In this document: one piece after another, positions 1 to 5,027 of the stretch
How positions within the stretch are numbered: position 1 is the stretch's first letter
How the letters are laid out: the number at the start of each line of letters is the position of its first letter
Assembly (NCBI GenBank): GCA_002347185.1
Contig: DDXK01000082.1
Location: 1-5,027, forward strand
Length of the DNA stretch: 5,027 nucleotides
Reading direction: 5' to 3'
Origin: Desulfobulbaceae bacterium UBA2262
GTDB lineage: Bacteria; Desulfobacterota; Desulfobulbia; Desulfobulbales; Desulfurivibrionaceae
The notes under the pieces: generated by a model
What the model was told of the DNA's origin: nothing
What the model saw: only the letters and a program-made list of their open reading frames with translations
Databases searched by the model: none
Translations under genes and position numbers: made by a program

Positions 1-1294
1 CGACATGGGGCTGGGCAAGACCGTGCAGGCCCTGGCCCTGATCCTGGATCGCGCCGGCCAGGGGCCGACCCTGGTGGTGGCCCCCACCTCGGTCTGCCCC
101 AACTGGCAGGAGGAGGCGAAGCGCTTCGCCCCCACCCTCAACGTGCTCATCTTCGGAGGCCGCTCCCGGCGGGAGCAGGTGAAGGAGTTGAAGCCCTTCG
201 ATGTCCTGGTTGTGAGCTACGGCCTCCTCCAGCAGGAAACAGACCTCCTGACCGGCAGGAACTGGCAGACCATCATCCTCGACGAGGCGCAGGCCATCAA
301 AAACTTCATCACCAAGCGCTCCCGGGCGGCCATGCGGCTGAAGGGCGAGTTCAGGATGATCACCACCGGCACCCCCATCGAGAACCATCTCCCCGAGCTC
401 TGGACCCTTTTCCAGTTCATCAATCCCGGGCTCCTCGGCTCGCTCAACCAGTTCAACCAGCGTTTCGCCCTCCCCATCGAACGCCACAACGACGGCGAGG
501 CAAAGCGGCGCCTGAAGCGGCTGATCAGCCCCTTCATCCTCCGCCGCCTGAAGGCGCAGGTTCTGGAGGAGCTGCCCGCACGCACCGAAATCCTGCTCCA
601 GGTGGAGATGGAGGAAAAGGAGGCGGCCTTTTATGCCGCCCTTCGCCAGCAGGCCCTGGAAAGGCTCCAGGAGGGCCGTGGCCCGCAGGGCCACCGCTCC
701 CTGCAGATTCTCGCTGAAATCATGCGTCTGCGCAGGGCGTGCTGCAATCCCCGCCTCATTGTTGCCGACAGCTCCATTCCCAGCGCCAAGCTGGACCTCT
801 TCACCAAGCTCGTCTCGGAACTGCGCGAAAACGGCCACAAGGCCCTGGTCTTCAGCCAGTTTGTCGACCACCTCGCCCTCATCCGCGCCCACCTCGACCA
901 GGCCGGCTTTTCCTACCAGTACCTGGACGGCAACACCCCGAGCAGGGAACGGCAGCAACAGGTGCAGGACTTTCAGGCCGGTCGGGGCGACCTCTTTCTC
1001 ATCAGCCTCAAGGCGGGGGGGCTGGGTCTCAACCTGACCGCGGCCGACTACGTGATCCACATGGATCCCTGGTGGAACCCGGCCGTGGAGGATCAGGCCT
1101 CGGACCGGGCGCACCGCATCGGCCAACAGCACCCGGTGACCATCTACCGATTGGTGGTGAAAAACACCATCGAGGAAAAGATCGTCCAGCTCCACCAGGA
1201 AAAAAGGGATCTGGCGGAAAGCCTGCTCGAAGGCAGCGACGTGATCCGGGCCGTAAACGCAAACGACCTGCTGCGCCTGCTGCGGGAGAGCTGA
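1..1294 (+). CDS. SNF2/HepA-family DEAD/DEAH-box ATPase (helicase), C-terminal part; 5' end outside window
   Basis: This is an ATP-dependent DNA translocase of the SNF2 superfamily 2 type. The reading frame is open from the left edge, so the ATG at position 5 is an internal Met within motif I (D-MGLGKT) and not a start. Numbering from that Met, the visible motifs are: Walker A GLGKT (2-6), motif Ia LVVAPTSV (23-30), Walker B DEAQ (93-96), motif III TTGTPIEN (120-127), then the second RecA lobe with LVFSQF (281-286), the YLDGNT segment (306-311), SLKAGGLGLNLT (334-345) and motif VI DRAHRIGQ (367-374), which holds the arginine fingers. Both lobes look complete, so an active ATPase is likely. 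Bacterial relatives usually have several hundred further N-terminal residues, often including a SWIM zinc finger; these would lie outside the window. The cellular role of this subfamily is poorly defined (chromatin-like remodelling, or RNA polymerase recycling as in RapA). It ends 133 bp before the next gene, which has its own candidate promoter, so it is probably a separate unit. Confidence 0.93.
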   Translation, partial: DMGLGKTVQALALILDRAGQGPTLVVAPTSVCPNWQEEAKRFAPTLNVLIFGGRSRREQVKELKPFDVLVVSYGLLQQETDLLTGRNWQTIILDEAQAIKNFITKRSRAAMRLKGEFRMITTGTPIENHLPELWTLFQFINPGLLGSLNQFNQRFALPIERHNDGEAKRRLKRLISPFILRRLKAQVLEELPARTEILLQVEMEEKEAAFYAALRQQALERLQEGRGPQGHRSLQILAEIMRLRRACCNPRLIVADSSIPSAKLDLFTKLVSELRENGHKALVFSQFVDHLALIRAHLDQAGFSYQYLDGNTPSRERQQQVQDFQAGRGDLFLISLKAGGLGLNLTAADYVIHMDPWWNPAVEDQASDRAHRIGQQHPVTIYRLVVKNTIEEKIVQLHQEKRDLAESLLEGSDVIRAVNANDLLRLLRES

Positions 1295-1303
1295 AGCCGC
1301 GTC

Positions 1304-1314
1304 AGGGGTCCCCT
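1304..1314. repeat. Short perfect palindrome AGGGGTCCCCT downstream of the helicase gene
   Basis: Eleven bases are symmetric about a central T, 9 bp after the helicase stop codon. The arms are too close together to form a normal RNA hairpin loop and no T-run follows, so this is not an intrinsic terminator. It could be a protein-binding dyad or chance. No other terminator-like structure is visible between the helicase and the next gene. Confidence 0.3.
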
Positions 1315-1362
1315 CTCCTGCCCCCCTCGCCATGCCAATGAATTCCCGACACTTTTTACATA

Positions 1363-1391
1363 TTGCCGAAAACAGGACGCCGCGTTATAGA
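1363..1391 (+). promoter_or_regulatory. Candidate sigma70-type promoter for the two-CW/cstA/mutY cluster
   Basis: TTGCCG (1363-1368) and TATAGA (1386-1391) are separated by 17 bp. Each box matches the consensus at 4 of 6 positions. The surrounding 1341-1393 segment is clearly more AT-rich than the coding DNA on either side. Transcription would begin near 1398 and leave a leader of about 30 nt. It is the only good promoter-like site seen upstream of the three closely spaced genes. This rests on motif inspection only. Confidence 0.45.
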
Positions 1392-1393
1392 TA

Positions 1394-1415
1394 CCCTGTC
1401 TTTCGAAAGCGAGGG
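1394..1415. promoter_or_regulatory. Imperfect 22-bp dyad at the predicted transcription start, overlapping the RBS
   Basis: The outer arms CCCT (1394-1397) and AGGG (1412-1415) flank a perfect 10-bp palindrome CTTTCGAAAG (1400-1409), with two unmatched bases on each side. The element sits immediately downstream of the candidate -10 box. Its right arm provides the first bases of the Shine-Dalgarno sequence (GGGAGG, 1413-1418). It could be a repressor operator or a leader fold that partly masks the RBS. The symmetry is seen directly; its function is inference. Confidence 0.3.
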
Positions 1416-1418
1416 AGG
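1413..1418 (+). promoter_or_regulatory. Ribosome binding site that sets the start of the two-CW gene
   Basis: GGGAGG abuts the in-frame ATG at 1419 with no spacing, which is too close for initiation. It lies 9 nt before the next in-frame ATG at 1428. The ATG at 1428 is therefore the preferred start. Still farther upstream, the in-frame ATG at 1332 has no comparable RBS and would precede the candidate promoter. Confidence 0.6.
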
Positions 1419-1427
1419 ATGACCGCC

Positions 1428-1649
1428 ATGCACTGCTGGGATTTCAACAAGTGCGGTGAACAAAAAAAAGTGTGTCCGGCCTTTCCGGGCTCCGGTAAAA
1501 ACTGCGCCCTGGTCGCCGGAACCATCGGCTCGGGAGAGCCCCTTTTCGTCTTTGCCCGGAAGAAGAAGCGCTGTTGCCGCTGCGCCTTCTTCAAGAGCGA
1601 GCATTACGCCGAAGAGTACCCAGACGATGTCGTCCATGATCCCTTCTGA
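1428..1649 (+). CDS. Small cysteine-rich protein of the two-CW domain type
   Basis: A 73-aa soluble protein with seven cysteines at residues 3, 9, 16, 26, 49, 50 and 52. The visible pattern is CWDFNKCG (3-10), CPA (16-18), GK-x-C-x2-VAGT (23-32), FARK (42-45), and C-C-x-C-x-FFK (49-56), followed by an acidic tail. This matches my memory of the 'two-CW domain-containing' small proteins common in deltaproteobacteria, where a second CW follows the GK/GRA segment. Here that Trp is Ala (C26-A27). The Cys spacing suggests a metal or Fe-S site, but the function is unknown in the family and cannot be derived here. No signal peptide or TM segment is seen. The start at 1428 is chosen from the RBS; a 105-aa version starting at 1332 has an unrelated, cysteine-free N-terminal extension and is unlikely. 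cstA begins 45 bp downstream, so co-transcription is probable. Confidence 0.8.
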   Translation: MHCWDFNKCGEQKKVCPAFPGSGKNCALVAGTIGSGEPLFVFARKKKRCCRCAFFKSEHYAEEYPDDVVHDPF

Positions 1650-1669
1650 ACCGCCCTCCAGCTGCCGGC

Positions 1670-1683
1670 ACCGCCATTGCGGT
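1670..1683 (+). promoter_or_regulatory. Small hairpin directly in front of the cstA ribosome binding site
   Basis: ACCGC (1670-1674) and GCGGT (1679-1683) can pair around a CATT loop, ending exactly where the purine-rich RBS begins (1684). With a 5-bp stem and no T-run it is not a terminator. It may shape translation initiation of cstA or processing of the two-CW/cstA message, or it may be chance. Confidence 0.3.
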
Positions 1684-1693
1684 AAGGGGGAGG
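1684..1693 (+). promoter_or_regulatory. Ribosome binding site supporting the GTG start of cstA
   Basis: AAGGGGGAGG ends one base before the GTG at 1695. The GGAGG core alone would be too close, but the AAGGGG half gives a 5-nt spacing, so the GTG can be used. No in-frame ATG lies nearby, and the protein N-terminus from this GTG (MNSLLL, then a TM helix) looks like the usual CstA start. Confidence 0.55.
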
Positions 1694-1694
1694 C

Positions 1695-3446
1695 GTGAAT
1701 TCCCTGCTCCTCGGTGGAGGCTGCGTTCTTATTTACCTGGCCGCCTACCACACCTACGGCCGCTATCTCTCGCGAAGGCTCTTTCGCCTGAACGACGCCC
1801 GCCAGACCCCGGCCCACGCCCTGCGGGACGGAGTCGATTTCATCCCCACCGGCAAGGACGTGCTTTTCGGCCATCACTTCACCTCCATCGCCGGCACCGG
1901 CCCCATTGTCGGCCCGGCAATCGGCGTGATCTGGGGCTGGCTGCCCGCCCTGCTCTGGGTGCTCCTCGGGCCGATTTTCATCGGCGCGGTGCATGACCTG
2001 GGCGCCCTGGTCATTTCCATCCGGCATGAGGGCAAATCCATCGCCGAGGTGATCGGCAGAACCATCTCGCCCAGGGTGCGCCACCTCTTTTTCGCCGTGA
2101 TCTTCTTCGAGCTCTGGGTGGTGATCGCCATCTTCGCCCTGATCATCGCCCTGCTCTTCACCATGTACCCCCACGCCGTGCTGGCGGTCTGGATCGAGGT
2201 TCCCATTGCCCTGGCGGTCGGCTTCCTGGTCCGCCGGGAAAAAAGGCTGCTTCTCCCCCTCTCCGTTGCCGGCGTCGCCCTGATGTATCTGTCGGTCTGG
2301 CTCGGCAGCCACCTGCCCCTCGCCATGCCGGCGCTGCCGGGTCTCGGCCCGGTACCGCTCTGGATGCTGCTCCTCTTCGCCTATGCGGCAACAGCCTCCA
2401 TCCTGCCGGTGGATCTCCTTCTCCAGCCCCGCGACTATCTCAATTCCCACCAGCTCCTCATCGCCATGGGCCTCCTGGCCCTCGGCATCTGCCTCGCCCA
2501 GCCGCCCATGACCGCGCCCGCCTATGTGCCAGCGCCCAGCGGCGCCCCCTCCCTCTGGCCCTTCCTCTTTGTCATCATCGCCTGCGGAGCGGTTTCCGGC
2601 TTTCATTCCGTGGTCAGCTCCGGCACCAGCTCGAAGCAGCTGGCCAGGGAAACGGACGCCCTCTTCGTCGGCTACGGTTCCATGCTGGTCGAAGGCGGCC
2701 TCGCCGTCCTGGTCATCATCGCCTGCACGGCCGGCCTGGGCATGGGTGTGGTCAAGGATGGCGCCCTCCTCTCCGGCCTGGCCGCCTACAACAGCCACTA
2801 CGCCGACTGGACAAGCGCCCAGGGGCTCGGCGCCAATCTCTCCGCCTTCATCGAAGGCGCGGCCAACATCATCAGCGCTCTGGGCCTGCCGCGCAGCCTG
2901 GCCGTCGCCACCATGGGGGTATTCATCGTCTCCTTCGCCGCCACCACCCTGGACAGCGCCGCCCGCATCCAGCGTTACGTGGTCGCCGAACTGGCGGAAA
3001 GCTGCAAGCTCCACGCCCTGGGCGCACGGATTCCCGCCACCGTCATCGCGGTGGGCAGCGCCATGGCTCTGGCCTTTTATTCCGGCGACGGCAAGGGCGC
3101 CATGGCGCTCTGGCCCATCTTCGGCGGCATCAACCAGCTGCTGGCTGGCCTCGCCCTTCTGGCCATCACCGCCTATCTGGCACACAGCAGGCGACCGCTC
3201 TGGTTTACCTTTCCCCCTCTTTGCTTCATGGTCGCCATCACCTCCTGGGCCATGCTGGGCAACATCAGCGAACAGCTCTCAGAAAAAAATCACTTCCTCG
3301 CCGCCCTCAGCGGCCTGATCCTCTCCCTGCAGATCCTGGTTCTTGCCGAGTCACTGCTGGTGCTGCGGAAACGCTCTCTCCGCACAGCCCGCCCCGTGGA
3401 GGCTGCCGGGACAGAGCTGATTGCGGCGCCGCTCAGCGAAGAGTAA
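1695..3446 (+). CDS. cstA: CstA-family carbon starvation / peptide-pyruvate transporter
   Basis: A polytopic inner-membrane protein of 583 aa. Family members studied in E. coli (CstA, BtsT) import pyruvate and have been linked to peptide uptake during nutrient limitation. Recognisable CstA segments are HHFTSIAGTGPIVGPAIG (60-77), the LGPIFIGAVHD region (91-101), SILPVDLLLQPRDYLNS (235-251), SGFHSVVSSGTSSKQLA (301-317), ATTLDSAARIQRY (416-428) and LWPIFGGINQLLAGLAL (472-488). Many hydrophobic helices run from residue 4 to about 557, followed by a polar ~25-residue cytoplasmic tail. E. coli CstA is about 700 aa; this belongs to the shorter forms but holds both the N-terminal core and the C-terminal CstA region. 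The start is GTG, supported by the RBS. The small YbdD/YjiX-type partner often found beside cstA is absent here; a two-CW gene precedes it instead. mutY starts 7 bp after its stop codon. The exact substrate cannot be told from sequence. Confidence 0.93.
   Translation: MNSLLLGGGCVLIYLAAYHTYGRYLSRRLFRLNDARQTPAHALRDGVDFIPTGKDVLFGHHFTSIAGTGPIVGPAIGVIWGWLPALLWVLLGPIFIGAVHDLGALVISIRHEGKSIAEVIGRTISPRVRHLFFAVIFFELWVVIAIFALIIALLFTMYPHAVLAVWIEVPIALAVGFLVRREKRLLLPLSVAGVALMYLSVWLGSHLPLAMPALPGLGPVPLWMLLLFAYAATASILPVDLLLQPRDYLNSHQLLIAMGLLALGICLAQPPMTAPAYVPAPSGAPSLWPFLFVIIACGAVSGFHSVVSSGTSSKQLARETDALFVGYGSMLVEGGLAVLVIIACTAGLGMGVVKDGALLSGLAAYNSHYADWTSAQGLGANLSAFIEGAANIISALGLPRSLAVATMGVFIVSFAATTLDSAARIQRYVVAELAESCKLHALGARIPATVIAVGSAMALAFYSGDGKGAMALWPIFGGINQLLAGLALLAITAYLAHSRRPLWFTFPPLCFMVAITSWAMLGNISEQLSEKNHFLAALSGLILSLQILVLAESLLVLRKRSLRTARPVEAAGTELIAAPLSEE
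3439..3443 (+). promoter_or_regulatory. Weak RBS for mutY inside the end of cstA
   Basis: AAGAG overlaps the last codons of cstA and lies 10 nt before the ATG at 3454. An in-frame TTG at 3448 has 4-nt spacing and is the alternative. The cstA stop (TAA, 3444-3446) lies between the RBS and the start, so mutY is probably translated by ribosomes finishing cstA. Confidence 0.4.
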
Positions 3447-3453
3447 CTTGATC

Positions 3454-4536
3454 ATGGCGCAGGCCCCCTCTCTCCAGGATTCGCTGCTCGCCTGGTTTTC
3501 CGAGCACGGACGCAACCTGCCCTGGCGGCGGGAATATCAGCCCTACCACGTCTGGCTTTCGGAGATCATGCTCCAGCAGACGCAGATGGAACGGGTACTT
3601 GCCTACTTTCCGCGCTGGCTTGCCGCCTTTCCCGACCTCGCCAGCCTGGCGCAAGCGGAGGAGCAGGAGGTTCTGCGGCTCTGGGAGGGCCTCGGCTACT
3701 ATTCCCGGGCCCGCAATCTCCACCAGACCGCGCGCATCCTCCATCGCCACCATAACAGCACCCTGCCGGCGGATCACGCGGCGCTGCTCAAGCTGCCGGG
3801 CATTGGCCGCTATACCGCCGGCGCCATCATGAGCCTCGCCTTCAACCTCCCCTGCCCCATTGTCGACGCCAACGTGGAACGCCTCTTTGCCCGGCTCTTC
3901 AATCTGGCTGAACCGGTCAAGGCAAAGAGCAGCCAGGCCTTCATCTGGGGCAAGGCCGAAGAACTGATCCCCCCCGGCAAGGCCAGGCTCTTCAACCAGA
4001 GCCTCATGGAGCTCGGCGCCCTGGTCTGCCAGCCCCGCGCCCCGAAATGCGCAGCCTGCCCGCTCCGACTCCACTGCGCCGCCCTCGCCCGTGGCCTGGT
4101 CGCGCAACGGCCGGTGGCGGGCAAGGCCAGGGAAACCATTGCCATCCGCATGGTCACCGGCGTCCTTTCCCACCGGGGCAGAATCTTCATCCAGAAACGG
4201 CTGGCAAACGATGTCTGGCCGAACCTCTGGGAGTTTCCCGGCGGCGTCATCGAGGGGGACGAAACGCCGGAAGAGGCCCTGCGACGGGAATACCTCGAAG
4301 AAACAGGCTTCGCCATCCACAGGCCGGAAAAGCTTCTCGACCTGAAGCACAGCTATACCAGATACCGCGTCACTCTCCACTGCTACGCCTGCCGGCTTGC
4401 CGGCAGCGCTACCCGGCCGCGGCTTGCCGCGGCGCAGGAATACCGCTGGGTCACTCCCGGTGAACTCGGCCACTTCGCCTTTCCCGCCCCGCACCGCCGC
4501 CTGATTGACCGCCTCGGCGCCGGTCTTGCCCAATGA
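3454..4536 (+). CDS. mutY: Adenine DNA glycosylase MutY with an intact C-terminal Nudix (MutT-like) domain
   Basis: This 360-aa cytoplasmic base-excision repair enzyme removes adenine mispaired with 8-oxoguanine. The N-terminal HhH-GPD domain (about 5-215) shows the catalytic Glu37 in WLSEIMLQQTQ, Tyr82 in GLGYYSRARNL, the helix-hairpin-helix LPGIGRYTAGAI (114-125) and the catalytic Asp138 in VDANVERL. The [4Fe-4S] loop C-x6-C-x2-C-x5-C uses Cys192, 199, 202 and 208. These positions equal those of E. coli MutY as I recall them. The C-terminal domain (about 228-355) carries a complete Nudix box at 264-286, with Gly264, Glu270, Arg278, Glu279, Glu282, Glu283 and Gly285. Classical MutY C-termini have lost these residues. 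The preceding IFIQKRL and WEFPGG and the later YRWV segment also read like MutT, so a second nucleotide-pyrophosphatase activity is possible (inference). The ATG at 3454 is chosen over the TTG codons at 3421 and 3448. It probably shares a transcript with cstA. Confidence 0.95.
   Translation: MAQAPSLQDSLLAWFSEHGRNLPWRREYQPYHVWLSEIMLQQTQMERVLAYFPRWLAAFPDLASLAQAEEQEVLRLWEGLGYYSRARNLHQTARILHRHHNSTLPADHAALLKLPGIGRYTAGAIMSLAFNLPCPIVDANVERLFARLFNLAEPVKAKSSQAFIWGKAEELIPPGKARLFNQSLMELGALVCQPRAPKCAACPLRLHCAALARGLVAQRPVAGKARETIAIRMVTGVLSHRGRIFIQKRLANDVWPNLWEFPGGVIEGDETPEEALRREYLEETGFAIHRPEKLLDLKHSYTRYRVTLHCYACRLAGSATRPRLAAAQEYRWVTPGELGHFAFPAPHRRLIDRLGAGLAQ
4389..4433. repeat. Two adjacent GC-rich inverted repeats inside mutY
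   Basis: CTGCCGGCTTGCCGGCAG (4389-4406) and GCCGCGGCTTGCCGCGGC (4416-4433) are each perfect 8-bp-arm inverted repeats with a TT centre. They share the core GGCTTGCC with a 27-bp offset (nine codons, about 2.5 helical turns). They encode a probable surface loop of the Nudix domain between residues 312 and 327, with Arg-Leu-Ala repeated. The dyads are certain; their function is unknown and may only reflect GC-rich sequence in a loosely constrained loop. Confidence 0.55.
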
Positions 4537-4548
4537 GGTCGGGACGCC

Positions 4549-4577
4549 TTTACATCGCTTGCGCCCTTTGCTAGATT
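4549..4577 (+). promoter_or_regulatory. Sigma70-type promoter for the GGDEF gene
   Basis: TTTACA (4549-4554, 5 of 6 to consensus) and TAGATT (4572-4577, 4 of 6) are separated by the optimal 17 bp. The site begins 12 bp after the mutY stop codon. Transcription would start near 4584 and leave a leader of about 60 nt. A TTGACA at 4576-4581 has no matching -10 box and is discounted. This suggests that the GGDEF gene is not only a read-through product of the mutY transcript. Confidence 0.55.
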
Positions 4578-4596
4578 GACACACAAGGGCTTTCCT

Positions 4597-4616
4597 GCGG
4601 CCAGAAAAGCGGCCGC
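4597..4616 (+). promoter_or_regulatory. Leader hairpin upstream of the GGDEF gene
   Basis: GCGGCC (4597-4602) and GGCCGC (4611-4616) pair around an 8-nt purine-rich loop (4603-4610). No T-run follows, so an intrinsic terminator is unlikely. In the predicted transcript it lies about 13 nt from the 5' end and 16 nt upstream of the RBS (AAGGA, 4633-4637). It may stabilise the message or bind a regulator; it does not resemble a known c-di-GMP riboswitch, which would be far longer. Confidence 0.3.
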
Positions 4617-4643
4617 GCCACATCCCGCCAGCAAGGAATTACC

Positions 4644-5027
4644 ATGGACAAAAGGCTGATCCGACTGCTGACCTATCTGACCATTGTCATCGCCATGGCC
4701 AACATCGGCCCCCTGGTGGACTTGTACTTCCATCCGGAAATTCCCTATCTCGACCCTGGCCACATCCTGATGGGCGGCCTCACCTCGGCAATCACGGTGA
4801 TCCTGCTCTGCCTGCTCATCTCCTATGCCAACCGCATGACCAGGATCGCCAGCGAACTGCAGCAGCTCAACCAGGCGCTTCGGGAGCAGACCATCAAGGA
4901 CAGCCTGACCGGCCTTTACAACCACCGCCACTTTCAGGAGATGCTCCGCCACGAATTCCTCCTGAGCCAGCGCCACGGCACGGAACTCTCCTGCATGATG
5001 CTCGACCTGGACAACTTCAAGGAGGTC
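4644..5027 (+). CDS. Membrane-anchored GGDEF-domain protein (predicted diguanylate cyclase), 3' end outside window
   Basis: The first 128 codons are visible and the frame is open to the right edge. The ATG at 4644 is supported by AAGGA at 4633-4637 (6-nt spacing). The N-terminus MDKR is followed by TM helix 1 (about 8-26), a short periplasmic segment (about 27-41), TM helix 2 (about 42-61), a positively charged RMTR stop, and a likely coiled-coil signalling helix (about 66-85, SELQQLNQALREQ). The GGDEF domain begins at DSLTGLYNHRHF (86-97) and reaches the Mg-binding Asp121 in LDLDNFK (120-126). The GG[DE]EF active-site loop and any EAL domain would lie beyond the window, so catalytic activity cannot be judged. 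If active, it makes cyclic di-GMP from GTP at the inner membrane. With such a small periplasmic part, it would sense through the membrane or its helices rather than through a classical ligand domain. Confidence 0.88.
   Translation, partial: MDKRLIRLLTYLTIVIAMANIGPLVDLYFHPEIPYLDPGHILMGGLTSAITVILLCLLISYANRMTRIASELQQLNQALREQTIKDSLTGLYNHRHFQEMLRHEFLLSQRHGTELSCMMLDLDNFKEV

Noticed and set aside
673..694. Overlapping GGCCC/GGGCC inverted repeats inside the helicase gene
   Set aside because: The arms are 5-7 bp in a GC-rich Gly/Pro/Arg-coding linker, with no T-run; expected by chance at this composition.
1332..1427. Upstream start (ATG 1332) giving a 105-aa two-CW protein
   Set aside because: There is no RBS in front of it, the extension has no family resemblance, and it would begin before the candidate promoter. 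GGGAGG correctly spaced for the ATG at 1428 is better support.
1356..3185. 609-codon open frame on the - strand opposite cstA and the two-CW gene
   Set aside because: Its translation is dominated by Gly, Glu, Asp, Gln and Ala with no domain or hydrophobic core. This is what results from reading GC-rich membrane-protein codons on the opposite strand. The + strand genes are clearly recognisable families.
2524..3318. 264-codon + strand open frame inside cstA
   Set aside because: It is rich in Pro, Ser, Ala and Trp, typical of an out-of-frame reading of GC-rich DNA, and lies fully within cstA.
4597..4616. Hairpin as an intrinsic terminator for mutY
   Set aside because: The 6-bp GC stem is followed by GCGCCACATC rather than a T-run, and it lies downstream of a promoter-like site for the next gene.
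3433..4623. 396-codon open frame on the - strand opposite mutY
   Set aside because: It is an antisense shadow of the mutY codons, with low-complexity charged composition, no recognised motif, and complete overlap with a certain gene.
1..5027. CRISPR array, tRNA or rRNA genes, insertion sequences, phage or toxin-antitoxin genes
   Set aside because: No regularly spaced repeats, cloverleaf-like segments, transposase motifs or terminal inverted repeats were seen. The window is almost fully occupied by ordinary coding genes.

Overview
The window is GC-rich DNA (well above 60% G+C by eye, with C/G-dominated third codon positions). Every recognisable gene lies on the + strand. The gene content suggests a deltaproteobacterial-type (Desulfobacterota / Desulfuromonadia-like) Gram-negative chromosome. 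The points behind this are a small Cys-rich 'two-CW' protein, a short CstA transporter, a MutY carrying a complete MutT-like Nudix domain, and a two-TM GGDEF protein. The taxonomic placement is an inference; no rRNA or other marker gene is present.

Layout. (1) 1-1294: the C-terminal part of a SNF2/HepA-family helicase, entering from the left edge just before its Walker A motif. (2) 1295-1427: an intergenic stretch with a plausible sigma70 promoter (1363-1391), followed by an imperfect 22-bp dyad (1394-1415) that runs into the ribosome binding site. (3) 1428-1649: a 73-aa cysteine-rich two-CW-type protein. (4) 1695-3446: cstA, a polytopic carbon-starvation/peptide-pyruvate family transporter with a GTG start. 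(5) 3454-4536: mutY, an adenine DNA glycosylase whose C-terminal domain keeps an intact Nudix box. (6) 4537-4643: an intergenic stretch with a good sigma70-like promoter (4549-4577) and a leader hairpin. (7) 4644-5027: the start of a membrane-anchored GGDEF protein (predicted diguanylate cyclase), cut by the right edge.

How the genes relate. The two-CW gene, cstA and mutY are tightly packed (gaps of 45 and 7 bp) and look like one transcript. It would combine a probable metal- or redox-binding small protein, a nutrient importer and a DNA-repair enzyme. The helicase is upstream with its own, unseen promoter, and the GGDEF gene appears to be a separate unit.

The most notable observation is the mutY product. 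It has all the residues of a working MutY: Glu37, Asp138 and four [4Fe-4S] cysteines, at the same numbers as in E. coli as I recall them. Its C-terminal domain resembles MutT more than the usual catalytically dead MutY C-terminus, with a perfect G-x5-E-x7-R-E-U-x-E-E-x-G-U box. It may therefore combine two arms of the 8-oxoguanine defence in one polypeptide. I saw no mobile element, CRISPR array, tRNA or rRNA.
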